Shown here: positions 1 to 5,730 of the stretch, in pieces
Layout: every line of letters begins with the position of its first letter
How positions within the stretch are numbered: position 1 is the first letter of the stretch
NCBI GenBank assembly: GCA_019417975.1
Contig: DYCT01000122.1
Location: 1-6,440 of the forward strand
Direction: 5' to 3'
DNA: 6,440 nucleotides
Origin: Bacteroides sp.
GTDB taxonomy: Bacteria; Bacteroidota; Bacteroidia; Bacteroidales; Bacteroidaceae
Notes under the pieces: generated by a model
The model's database searches: none
What the model was told of the DNA's origin: nothing
Seen by the model: the letters and a program-made list of their open reading frames with translations, nothing else
Program-made: the position numbers and the translations under genes

Positions 1-610
1 CCAGATAATCAATGGTAGCCACTGTATAAACCCGGTTCATGTCAATCGGCTTTCCTCCAATCTTAGCATCAAGCAACTTCAAATCCTTGCTAATGGTAAG
101 CTGAACTCCACTCAGACATTCTCCACCTAAACGAGCTATCTGGGTAAACAATTCCATCAGATTCTTGCCATCCATCTTCAAGATGCAGAGAGAATTTTCA
201 AACGGAAAGATTTCGTAAATGTTACCATAGGTAAGAGGACCCGCAGGAAGTGTATTTCGAAGTCCACCCATATTGGTTATAGCCACTTCGACCGGTGCCT
301 CCATATAGGAAACAGCAGCCTGACGCAACACATCGGCGGCAAAATTAGACAATAAGCTTTCCGGACGTCTTCCTTCCATAGTCAAAGCACTTTCCCCGAT
401 TACAGGCGACATCACACTGTCTACTTTAGCTTTATAAGGAGCTAAAATAGCTACTGCTTTGGCATCAGGATTAACATCCAAAGCCGAAGTTATTTCGATT
501 CTTCCCCCTTCGACAGCTGCCAACTGGTATTCCGACCGGCAAGAAGCAAAAGTCAATAATCCGGACAAGAGCAATGCCCCTCCCCATGCAGAAATTTGAA
601 TTTTCTTCAT
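1..610 (-). CDS. 5'-nucleotidase C-terminal domain lipoprotein (3' end outside window)
   Basis: Partial gene: 203 codons are visible from the ATG at 610-608, and the C-terminus lies beyond base 1. Residues 1-23 form a signal peptide (MKK, then a hydrophobic run) ending in FASC, so Cys24 is the likely lipidation site and the product a membrane-anchored, exported lipoprotein. The rest matches the substrate-binding C-terminal domain of the UshA/5'-nucleotidase family. It has an ES-LLSNFAADVLR segment (about 84-96), the NMGGLR loop (113-118), whose Arg helps bind the phosphate/nucleotide, and YEIFPFEN (132-139), with aromatics of the kind that stack on the base. The metallophosphatase domain that normally precedes this domain is missing: the protein starts with its own signal peptide. 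In the family, catalysis needs that domain, so a partner encoded downstream, outside the window, is a reasonable inference. Role: probably hydrolysis of extracytoplasmic nucleotides for salvage. Family call is firm, exact substrate unknown. Confidence 0.85.
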   Translation of the reverse strand, partial: MKKIQISAWGGALLLSGLLTFASCRSEYQLAAVEGGRIEITSALDVNPDAKAVAILAPYKAKVDSVMSPVIGESALTMEGRRPESLLSNFAADVLRQAAVSYMEAPVEVAITNMGGLRNTLPAGPLTYGNIYEIFPFENSLCILKMDGKNLMELFTQIARLGGECLSGVQLTISKDLKLLDAKIGGKPIDMNRVYTVATIDYL

Positions 611-644
611 TATGATTTTATTTTAAATGTACATACCTTTTGGG

Positions 645-652
645 CAAAGGTA
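645..652 (-). promoter_or_regulatory. -7 box for the 5'-nucleotidase-like gene
   Basis: Read on the minus strand this is TACCTTTG, an exact match to the Bacteroidetes -7 consensus TAnnTTTG. It lies about 35 bp upstream of the ATG at 610, predicting a leader of roughly 27-30 nt. No good TTTG -33 element is seen at the usual 19-21 bp spacing, so the call rests on the -7 box and its position. Confidence 0.5.
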
Positions 653-718
653 AGCAGAAGTTGGCGAATGACCGCTTTTTTAAACAAAAATAATCAAATA
701 AAAAAGTCTGCCAGTCAT

Positions 719-749
719 ATTGTTCTTTACCTGCAAAACCGTAATTTTG
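719..749 (+). promoter_or_regulatory. Bacteroidetes-type promoter of the thioesterase gene
   Basis: ATTG at 719-722 (close to the -33 TTTG) is followed after 19 bp by TAATTTTG at 742-749, an exact TAnnTTTG -7 match. Transcription would start near 754-757, only about 10-13 nt before the ATG at 767. This decides the start of the downstream gene, because an upstream in-frame ATG at 596 would not be transcribed from here. Confidence 0.6.
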
Positions 750-766
750 TCGACAAATTAAAAATC

Positions 767-1213
767 ATGGAAGAGGAAGTAAACTTTAAGCATTCATTGC
801 CGGTACAGCTACGTTTCAGCGATGTAGATCAGTTGGGACATGTAAACAACTCGGTCTATTTTTCGCTCTACGACTTGGCTAAAACAGAATATTTCAACAA
901 AGTGATGGGCGACAAGCTCAACTACAGTAACGATGGAGTGGTAGTAGCCAATGTACAAGCTAATTTTTTCGCTTCAGTCTATTTCTCTGAAAAGATAGCC
1001 ATACAAACCGCAACCGTTCGAATCGGGCACAAGAGTTTCACGCTTTTACAACGAGCCATCAATACAGAAACCGGAGAAGTGAAATGTGTTTGTCAGACCG
1101 TAATGGTGGGATACAACATAGAGACAAAACAGTCACGTGAAATCCCGGAAGCTTGGAAACAAGCATTGGCCGACTTTGAGGGCAATCCAGACCTCTTGAA
1201 CCCTCAAAACTAG
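767..1213 (+). CDS. Acyl-CoA thioesterase, 4HBT/YbgC-like hotdog fold
   Basis: The 148-aa product is a single hotdog domain of the 4-hydroxybenzoyl-CoA thioesterase type, which hydrolyses acyl- or aroyl-CoA thioesters in the cytoplasm, usually as a dimer or tetramer. The signature FSDVDQLGHVNNSVY lies at residues 17-31; Asp21 is in the position of the family's catalytic aspartate and GHVNN forms the start of the long hotdog helix. The later strands (FTLLQRAINTETGEV, about 91-105, and CQTVMVGYN, 109-117) fit the fold, and the length is normal. The frame is open back to an ATG at 596, but the extra 57 residues are unlike the family and overlap the divergent promoter region, so I place the start at 767, just after the predicted promoter. 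The 3' end converges on the AlbA_2 gene with a 15-bp gap and no obvious terminator. The physiological acyl substrate cannot be told from sequence. Confidence 0.88.
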   Translation: MEEEVNFKHSLPVQLRFSDVDQLGHVNNSVYFSLYDLAKTEYFNKVMGDKLNYSNDGVVVANVQANFFASVYFSEKIAIQTATVRIGHKSFTLLQRAINTETGEVKCVCQTVMVGYNIETKQSREIPEAWKQALADFEGNPDLLNPQN

Positions 1214-1228
1214 CCATAACAAAAAGAA

Positions 1229-1879
1229 TCAAGAAACCGACTTCAACCGAAAATAGAAATGGTGATTTTGAAAAACCATTTCTACAATGTCATAGCGGAT
1301 AAATAAGGCCAATAGTTCTTGGGCTTCCCGACGGTTAATGTGCGCCTTACGGCAATAGTGATTAAGCGAAATGGGTTCTTCTTCGGCCAACAGATTTAAA
1401 AGGCGTTGCTCGCGTTCGGTATAGCACATCAAGCTACCGGTTTGTTCTCCCTTTTGCTGCCACAGCTTCAGATGTACAGAGGTAGCAAAAATGTTTTCGT
1501 CGGCTATCCGGACATAAGCCCAACGCTTCCCTTTCTCATCGCGTGCATAAATCGGACGCTGGCGTTGTGGCTCAATCGTAACAACAAGAACAGATTTTCC
1601 CTCTACACGATATGTTTGCATCGCACATTCCACATGTGGCTCGCAATACACTTCCGAAGCTGCTTCTATCATATAGATTTCTTCTTCCGAACGAACTCCG
1701 GCTATTTTACCATTATCCTTCACCCCGACAAGCAAACGTCCCCCATCCGTGTTGGCAAAAGCAGAAATAGAACGGGCTATCTTGCAGGCATCCGAAATCT
1801 CAAACTTAAAATCCTGAGTCTGATGCTCACCCTCTGCTATAAGTCGGTAAATGTATTCTGATTCAGTTGTTACTTTCAT
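1229..1879 (-). CDS. AlbA_2 (Schlafen-like) domain putative DNA-binding protein
   Basis: The 216-aa protein has an N-terminal AlbA_2 domain: DFKFE (23-27), AFANTDGG (40-47) and a GV-DNG-I-G run (52-61), the conserved core of this family, extending to about residue 140. After a linker (about 141-152), residues 153-213 (TEREQRLLNLLAEEEPISLN onward) look like a compact helical/winged-helix module, which in related proteins helps bind DNA. Family members are annotated as putative transcriptional regulators or ATP-binding proteins, and the divergent Schlafen members as nucleases, but biochemical roles in Bacteroidales are poorly known. It is cytoplasmic, with no signal peptide or membrane segment. 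It is isolated here: a terminator separates it from the dehydrogenase upstream, and it converges with the thioesterase gene. Nothing nearby suggests a toxin-antitoxin or defence island. The family call is good; a specific function is not supported. Confidence 0.8.
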   Translation of the reverse strand: MKVTTESEYIYRLIAEGEHQTQDFKFEISDACKIARSISAFANTDGGRLLVGVKDNGKIAGVRSEEEIYMIEAASEVYCEPHVECAMQTYRVEGKSVLVVTIEPQRQRPIYARDEKGKRWAYVRIADENIFATSVHLKLWQQKGEQTGSLMCYTEREQRLLNLLAEEEPISLNHYCRKAHINRREAQELLALFIRYDIVEMVFQNHHFYFRLKSVS

Positions 1880-1938
1880 ATTTGTCTAAATAAGAGCACT
1901 GTATAGCGGAACAACAGATTTAGTTCAATCCGTGTACA

Positions 1939-1979
1939 ATAAAAAAACAAATCCGGATGTGCAAAAGCTTATCCGGATT
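1939..1979 (-). terminator. Rho-independent terminator of the alcohol dehydrogenase gene
   Basis: A perfect 9-bp inverted repeat, AATCCGGAT (1950-1958) and ATCCGGATT (1971-1979), encloses a 12-nt loop that can add a further 2-bp GC/GC stem. On the minus strand the hairpin is followed by a T-rich tract (TTTGTTTTTTTAT), so it works in the direction of the dehydrogenase, about 22 bp after its stop codon. It separates that gene from the AlbA_2 gene. Confidence 0.85.
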
Positions 1980-2001
1980 GTCAATATTATATTATTAGAG
2001 C

Positions 2002-3144
2002 TTATTTACAATTCAACAGAATTTGTTTCGCAACACTTCCTGTCACATCACCATCTTCGCCTAAGTGTACATCGCGTTCATTGAAACGACGTTCAATTTC
2101 ATCAATCACGTCATCGCCAATATTCACTTCGCCCAAACGAGTAGGCAATCCTAAATTACGGAAAAAAGTCTCTGTCTTCTCGATAGTCATCGCCACACGT
2201 GTTTCCGGAAGTCCGGTAGAAATACCCCAAATACGCTCGCCATACTGCAAGAGTTTCGCACGTTTCTTATCTGTAAGCGTCCGCAACATTCCCGGGAAAA
2301 CAATTGCCAAAGTAGCACCGTGAGTCAATCCGCAAAGAGCTGTCAACTCATGGCCAATCATATGTGTACACCAGTCTTGAGGAACACCCATAGAGATAAA
2401 TCCGTTCAATCCCATAGTAGCCCCCAACATAAATTGCGACATCAAATCGTAATCTTGCTGATTTTCCTTAATCATCGGAGCGATGGTTGTAAGCATCATC
2501 AAGATACCTTCTGCCCAGCGGTCCATCATACGCGACTGGTTGGGTTTCGTCATATACTGCTCCATCACATGTACAAATGTATCGGCCAATCCGCAAGCCA
2601 CTTGATAAGGAGGAAGTGTAAAGGTCACTTCGGGATCAAGCACTGAAAATACCGGATAATTGGAATAAAAAGCATATTTTTCTTTTGTCTCATGACGAGA
2701 GATAACAGCGCCATTGTTCATTTCAGAACCTGTAGCAGGGATTGTAAGCACTGTACCCATCGGGACGGTCTGTGTGCAGCTTCCTTTTTTCACCAAGTCC
2801 CAAGCATCACCGTCGTAAAGCAATCCGGCTGAGATTAGCTTGGTACCATCCAATACCGAACCACCTCCCACAGCCAACAGGAAGTCTATATTTTTCTCTT
2901 TTCCCAACGCAATGGCCTTGCGCAATGTCTCGACAGAAGGATTCGGTTCAATTCCCCAAAACTCGGTTACATCAAAGCCTTTCAATGCTTCAATCACTTG
3001 GTCATAGACACCATTCTTTTTCACACTACCTCCGCCAAAAGTTATCATAACTTTTTTATCTGCGGGGATTTCCTTGGCTATCTGCGCAATCATTCCTTTA
3101 CCGAAAATGAGCCGCGTAGGGTTTTGAAAAATAAAATTATTCAT
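2002..3144 (-). CDS. Iron-containing alcohol dehydrogenase, YqhD/BDH-like, NADPH-dependent
   Basis: The 380-aa product belongs to the group III iron-dependent alcohol dehydrogenases and most resembles the YqhD/butanol dehydrogenase branch, which reduces aldehydes with NADPH in the cytoplasm. The N-terminal nucleotide-binding domain has GGGSVKKNGVYDQV (37-50), GGGSVLDGTK (93-102) and TIPATGSEMN (134-143). The C-terminal helical domain supplies metal ligands Asp188, His192, His261 and His275, with the same spacing as the Asp194/His198/His267/His281 set I recall for E. coli YqhD (uniform offset of 6). GLTHGATLAIVFP (272-284) surrounds the last ligand. Full length, with no broken motif, so it should be active. 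Likely roles are aldehyde detoxification or fermentative redox balancing; the natural substrate is not visible. It is a single-gene unit: its own terminator lies downstream and a divergent gene lies upstream. The start at 3144 gives the usual short N-terminus (FIFQNPTRLIFGKG). Confidence 0.93.
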   Translation of the reverse strand: MNNFIFQNPTRLIFGKGMIAQIAKEIPADKKVMITFGGGSVKKNGVYDQVIEALKGFDVTEFWGIEPNPSVETLRKAIALGKEKNIDFLLAVGGGSVLDGTKLISAGLLYDGDAWDLVKKGSCTQTVPMGTVLTIPATGSEMNNGAVISRHETKEKYAFYSNYPVFSVLDPEVTFTLPPYQVACGLADTFVHVMEQYMTKPNQSRMMDRWAEGILMMLTTIAPMIKENQQDYDLMSQFMLGATMGLNGFISMGVPQDWCTHMIGHELTALCGLTHGATLAIVFPGMLRTLTDKKRAKLLQYGERIWGISTGLPETRVAMTIEKTETFFRNLGLPTRLGEVNIGDDVIDEIERRFNERDVHLGEDGDVTGSVAKQILLNCK

Positions 3145-3174
3145 AATTCTAACTGTATTTCTAATTTTACCACG

Positions 3175-3182
3175 TAAAGGTA
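3175..3182 (-). promoter_or_regulatory. Possible -7 box of the alcohol dehydrogenase gene
   Basis: On the minus strand this reads TACCTTTA, one mismatch from TAnnTTTG, about 30 bp before the ATG at 3144. The -33 region is only A/T-rich. It lies back to back with the plus-strand box at 3195-3202, so the two divergent promoters would overlap. Confidence 0.3.
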
Positions 3183-3194
3183 CTACTTTTTCTT

Positions 3195-3202
3195 TATCTT
3201 TG
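3195..3202 (+). promoter_or_regulatory. -7 box of the CvfB-like gene
   Basis: TATCTTTG matches TAnnTTTG exactly. The expected transcription start, about 3207-3210, leaves a leader of only about 10 nt before the ATG at 3219. No convincing -33 TTTG lies 19-21 bp upstream. Confidence 0.45.
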
Positions 3203-3218
3203 AATAAAAAATGAAACG

Positions 3219-4073
3219 ATGCATATAGAAATAGGTAAATTTAACCTCCTTAAGGTGGTTAAGCAAGTAGACTTCGGTGTCTATCTGGATGGAGGAGATG
3301 GGGAAGAAATCTTATTGCCTACCCGCTATGTCCCTGAAAATTGTCACATAGGCGACGAACTAAATGTCTTTATTTATTTAGACAGCGAAGAACGACTGAT
3401 AGCCACTACCCTAACACCACTGGCACAAGTGGGAGAATTTGCTTGTCTGGAGGTGGCATGGGTCAATGAGTTTGGTGCATTCCTCGACTGGGGACTGATG
3501 AAAGACCTTTTTGTTCCTTTCCGCGAACAGAAAATGAAAATGCAAAAAGGAAAACGCTATGTAGTACATGTACATATAGACGATGAAAGCTATCGCATCA
3601 TGGCATCAGCCAAAGTAGAACGATACTTGTCTAAAGAAATGCCTCCTTACAATACAGGTGACAAAGTAGACGTGATGATATGGCAAAAGACAAGCCTTGG
3701 ATTTAAAGCCATCGTAGATGAAAAATTCAGCGGACTGATTTACGAAAACGAAATATTCTGCCATCTGGAAATCGGCTCTAAGATACAAGCTTATATCAAA
3801 CAGGTGCGGCCCGATGGTAAAATAGACTTGGAGTTGCAACAAGCCGGAGCAAAAAAAGTAGATAATTTTGCCACAGTACTTCTACAATGTTTACGCGACA
3901 ATGGAGGAAGCATCCCTTACGGAGACAAATCATCGGCAGAAGCCATCTACGAAATGTTTCAAGTCAGCAAAAAAACATTCAAGAAAGCATTGGGCGATTT
4001 GTATAAAAAACGATTGGTCATATTGGAAAATGAACAAACCAAATTGACAACTCCACAAAGCAAACAACCCTAA
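3219..4073 (+). CDS. CvfB-like S1 RNA-binding domain protein
   Basis: The 284-aa product has the layout of the CvfB/YitL family: three consecutive S1-like OB-fold domains, then a C-terminal winged helix. The first (about 1-65) begins IGKFNLLKVVKQVDFGVYLD; the second (about 72-135) includes VAWVNEFGAFLDWGLMKDLFVP; the third (about 145-207) includes WQKTSLGFKAIVDEKFSGLI and ends in GKIDLEL. The winged helix (about 214-272) contains YGDKSSAEAIYEMFQVSKKT followed by a recognition-helix-like KKALGDLYKKRLV. S1 domains bind single-stranded RNA; CvfB in Gram-positive bacteria affects virulence-gene expression through RNA, but the role in Bacteroidales is not established. It is cytoplasmic. The start at 3219 gives the expected family N-terminus; an ATG at 3211 is out of frame and stops after five codons. 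No terminator is seen before glk, 109 bp downstream, so read-through is possible. Confidence 0.87.
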   Translation: MHIEIGKFNLLKVVKQVDFGVYLDGGDGEEILLPTRYVPENCHIGDELNVFIYLDSEERLIATTLTPLAQVGEFACLEVAWVNEFGAFLDWGLMKDLFVPFREQKMKMQKGKRYVVHVHIDDESYRIMASAKVERYLSKEMPPYNTGDKVDVMIWQKTSLGFKAIVDEKFSGLIYENEIFCHLEIGSKIQAYIKQVRPDGKIDLELQQAGAKKVDNFATVLLQCLRDNGGSIPYGDKSSAEAIYEMFQVSKKTFKKALGDLYKKRLVILENEQTKLTTPQSKQP

Positions 4074-4118
4074 GAAACTAATAAATTGTCAGCAAAAGAA
4101 AGAAAAACAGCAAAAAAT

Positions 4119-4149
4119 TTTGTGATTTCGTACTTCTTTGCGTTCTTTG
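4119..4149 (+). promoter_or_regulatory. Weak candidate promoter of the glucokinase gene
   Basis: TTTG at 4119-4122 is followed after 19 bp by GTTCTTTG at 4142-4149, which keeps the TTTG half of the -7 consensus but not the TA. The start point would be near 4155, about 28 nt before the ATG at 4183. Co-transcription with the cvfB-like gene is an alternative. Confidence 0.3.
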
Positions 4150-4182
4150 TAGGAAGAAATCTAACCATATTAATATAATATC

Positions 4183-5160
4183 ATGACTACAAACATGGAA
4201 AAACCTTATGTTGTTGGTATCGACATAGGTGGTACAAATACAGTATTTGGAATCGTTGACGCTCGTGGAAACATCCTCTCTGTCGGAACTGTTAAAACAC
4301 AAGCGTATGCTAAAGTAGAAGATTACGTAGACGCCGTATGTAGCAACTTACTTCCGCTGATTGAATCGCAAGGTGGAGTAGAAAAAATCAAAGGTATCGG
4401 TGTAGGTGCTCCAAACGGTAACTATTATAGCGGTACAATCGAATTTGCTCCTAACTTACCTTGGAAAGGCGTAATTCCTTTGGCTGCAATGTTTGAAGAA
4501 CGCTTGCATATCCCCACTGCACTGACCAACGATGCTAACGCTGCCGCGGTAGGTGAAATGACATACGGAGCAGCACGCGGTATGAAAGACTTCATCGTTA
4601 TTACATTGGGAACAGGTGTAGGTAGCGGTATCGTTATCAACGGACAATTGGTTTACGGAAGCGATGGCTTTGCCGGTGAATTAGGTCACGTTATCATCCG
4701 CCGCGAAGGACGTATCTGCGGTTGCGGACGTAAAGGATGTTTGGAAACATACTGCTCTGCAACAGGTGTAGCCCGCACTGCACGCGAATTCTTGGCTGCC
4801 AGAACCGAACCAAGTTTGCTCCGCGACATTCCGGCAGAAGATATCGTATCTAAAGATGTATACGATGCTGCTGTAAAAGGCGACGAATTGGCTAAAGAAA
4901 TCTTCCATTATACCGGTACTATTTTAGGGGAAGCTTTGGCAGATGCCATCGCATTCTCAAGCCCGGAAGCTATCATCCTATTTGGTGGCTTGACCAAATC
5001 GGGAGAATACATCATGAAACCCGTACGCGAATCAATGGAAGCAAACGTACTGAACATCTACAAGAACAAGGTAAAATTGCTTATCTCTGAGTTGAAAGAC
5101 TCTGACGCTGCTGTACTTGGTGCCAGCGCATTGGCTTGGGAGCTCAAAGAATTAGACTAA
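4183..5160 (+). CDS. glk: Glucokinase, ROK family
   Basis: The 325-aa protein is a complete ROK (repressor/ORF/kinase) sugar kinase without the DNA-binding domain of ROK repressors, so an enzyme rather than a regulator. The phosphate-1 loop GIDIGGTNT is at 12-20, the sugar-binding/catalytic NDAN at 116-119 (Asp117 as general base), and the phosphate-2 loop TLGTGVGSG at 141-149. The ROK zinc site is ELGH (166-169) plus CGCGRKGCLE (179-188), with Cys179, Cys181 and Cys186. The adenosine motif lies near ILFGG (265-269). It should phosphorylate glucose to glucose-6-phosphate with ATP in the cytoplasm, feeding glycolysis after polysaccharide breakdown; other ROK hexokinases (fructose, N-acetylhexosamine) cannot be wholly excluded. 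An in-frame ATG at 4195 (MEKPYVVG) is an equally plausible start and removes four residues. A strong bidirectional terminator follows 21 bp after the stop. Confidence 0.9.
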   Translation: MTTNMEKPYVVGIDIGGTNTVFGIVDARGNILSVGTVKTQAYAKVEDYVDAVCSNLLPLIESQGGVEKIKGIGVGAPNGNYYSGTIEFAPNLPWKGVIPLAAMFEERLHIPTALTNDANAAAVGEMTYGAARGMKDFIVITLGTGVGSGIVINGQLVYGSDGFAGELGHVIIRREGRICGCGRKGCLETYCSATGVARTAREFLAARTEPSLLRDIPAEDIVSKDVYDAAVKGDELAKEIFHYTGTILGEALADAIAFSSPEAIILFGGLTKSGEYIMKPVRESMEANVLNIYKNKVKLLISELKDSDAAVLGASALAWELKELD

Positions 5161-5181
5161 GCTAAATCCCTTACAGCTTAA

Positions 5182-5218
5182 AAAAAATGGCATCTGCAAT
5201 ACTGCGATGCCATTTTTT
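5182..5218. terminator. Bidirectional terminator shared by glk and the 43-aa gene
   Basis: A perfect 13-bp inverted repeat, AAAAAATGGCATC (5182-5194) and GATGCCATTTTTT (5206-5218), has an 11-nt loop that can pair further (GCA/TGC). It offers a U-run on either strand: six T's for plus-strand transcripts from glk and seven for minus-strand transcripts from the small gene at 5256-5387. Confidence 0.9.
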
Positions 5219-5255
5219 ATATCTAAAAATTAGTTCTACACACATTAAAGACAGC

Positions 5256-5387
5256 TTATCGCTGTTCTAACTTCTGAATCTGTCGACTCAATCTCTGACA
5301 AGTTACACCATTTCTCATGCTCTTGTTACGCTTCAACTGATATTGCAACTCTGCAATCAACTTCTCGTTTTTCTTGTTTAGTTCCAT
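5256..5387 (-). CDS. Small basic hypothetical protein, 43 aa
   Basis: The minus strand encodes an intact 43-residue protein beginning MELNKKNEKLIAEL and ending QIQKLEQR, with TAA at 5258-5256. No known domain is recognised. It is rich in Lys/Arg (11) against 4 Glu, giving a net charge near +7, and leucine-type residues (L10, L14, L18 and later L33, I37, L40) suggest one or two amphipathic helices; there is a single Cys30. No signal peptide or membrane segment. Support for a real gene comes from its surroundings: a Shine-Dalgarno-like AGAGG 6-7 bases before the ATG (unusual for this group), an exact -7 box about 67 bp upstream, and a terminator with a proper U-tract 38 bp after the stop. A role in nucleic-acid or ribosome binding would be a guess from charge alone. 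Confidence 0.6.
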   Translation of the reverse strand: MELNKKNEKLIAELQYQLKRNKSMRNGVTCQRLSRQIQKLEQR

Positions 5388-5391
5388 AATT

Positions 5392-5397
5392 TACCTC
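5392..5397 (-). promoter_or_regulatory. Shine-Dalgarno-like ribosome binding site of the 43-aa gene
   Basis: On the minus strand AGAGGT lies just upstream of TAAATT-ATG style spacing before the start at 5387. The other genes in the window lack such a clear purine-rich site, so it supports both the reading frame and the start. Confidence 0.5.
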
Positions 5398-5453
5398 TTT
5401 TGTGTTCTCCACCTTTTGAAGAACGATTATTATTTATCTTTTTCTTAACGATA

Positions 5454-5461
5454 CAAAGATA
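5454..5461 (-). promoter_or_regulatory. -7 box of the 43-aa gene
   Basis: TATCTTTG on the minus strand matches TAnnTTTG exactly. A run of T's ending near 5482, about 20 bp upstream, could stand in for the -33 element. The predicted start near 5447 gives a leader of about 60 nt before the ATG at 5387. Confidence 0.5.
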
Positions 5462-5541
5462 GCACCATTCTCTCGAAAAAACATGCTATAAAACATATTT
5501 TAGCTCTACATTTGAAACTTATTAAGAATAGAGAGGATTCA

Positions 5542-5598
5542 TTTAACGTTTACAAGAAAAACAGATAAAGCAACGTTAAAAACGCACTACTTTTAACG
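5542..5598. repeat. Cluster of TTAACG/CGTTAA inverted repeats
   Basis: TTTAACGTT (5542-5550) is the exact reverse complement of AACGTTAAA (5572-5580), with a 21-nt spacer. CGTTAAAA (5574-5581) is also the exact reverse complement of TTTTAACG (5591-5598), with a 9-nt spacer, so the middle copy can pair with either neighbour. The stems are A/T-rich and no U-tract follows. It may be a regulator site or alternative hairpins, or chance in A/T-rich DNA. Confidence 0.45.
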
Positions 5599-5685
5599 CC
5601 AAAAAGAAGATTCTCGTCCTCGGCACCTCTATAAAACGCAACTGTTTTTCAACTCCAAAAACCGATTAGCCTAAGTTCTCCGAAA

Positions 5686-5730
5686 AAGTATCTTAAGATA
5701 AACCGCGAAGTATCTTAAGATACTTCGCGG
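5686..5730. repeat. Perfect 28-bp palindrome with an adjacent partial copy
   Basis: Bases 5703-5730 form a perfect palindrome with no spacer: the left half CCGCGAAGTATCTT is followed directly by its reverse complement. The core AAGTATCTTAAGATA at 5708-5722 is repeated exactly at 5686-5700, a 22-bp offset (about two helical turns), but the upstream copy lacks the GC-rich arms. There is no T-run right after it on the plus strand and only TTTAT on the minus strand, so it is a poor terminator. A protein-binding site for a dimer, a cruciform or a dispersed genomic repeat are the options; the sequence alone does not decide. Confidence 0.8.

Noticed and set aside
596..766. 57-residue N-terminal extension of the thioesterase frame
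   Set aside because: It covers the divergent promoter region and lies upstream of the predicted transcription start, and its residues do not resemble the hotdog family.
1254..1284. 9-bp inverted repeat TAGAAATGG/CCATTTCTA near the end of the AlbA_2 gene, considered as a terminator for the convergent genes
   Set aside because: It lies inside the coding sequence, has a 13-nt loop and no U-run on the plus strand; only a short T-run follows on the minus strand.
1406..1861. Long plus-strand frame opposite the AlbA_2 gene
   Set aside because: It is an antisense shadow of a well-supported coding region with no family match.
2081..3050. Three plus-strand frames opposite the alcohol dehydrogenase
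   Set aside because: They are antisense shadows of a fully conserved enzyme gene, with no promoter or recognisable domains.
5686..5730. Invertible promoter (DNA-inversion) site, as is common in Bacteroides
   Set aside because: Inversion systems need inverted repeats flanking a promoter-bearing segment and usually a nearby invertase; here the repeat is one continuous palindrome with only a few bases between copies and no recombinase gene in the window.
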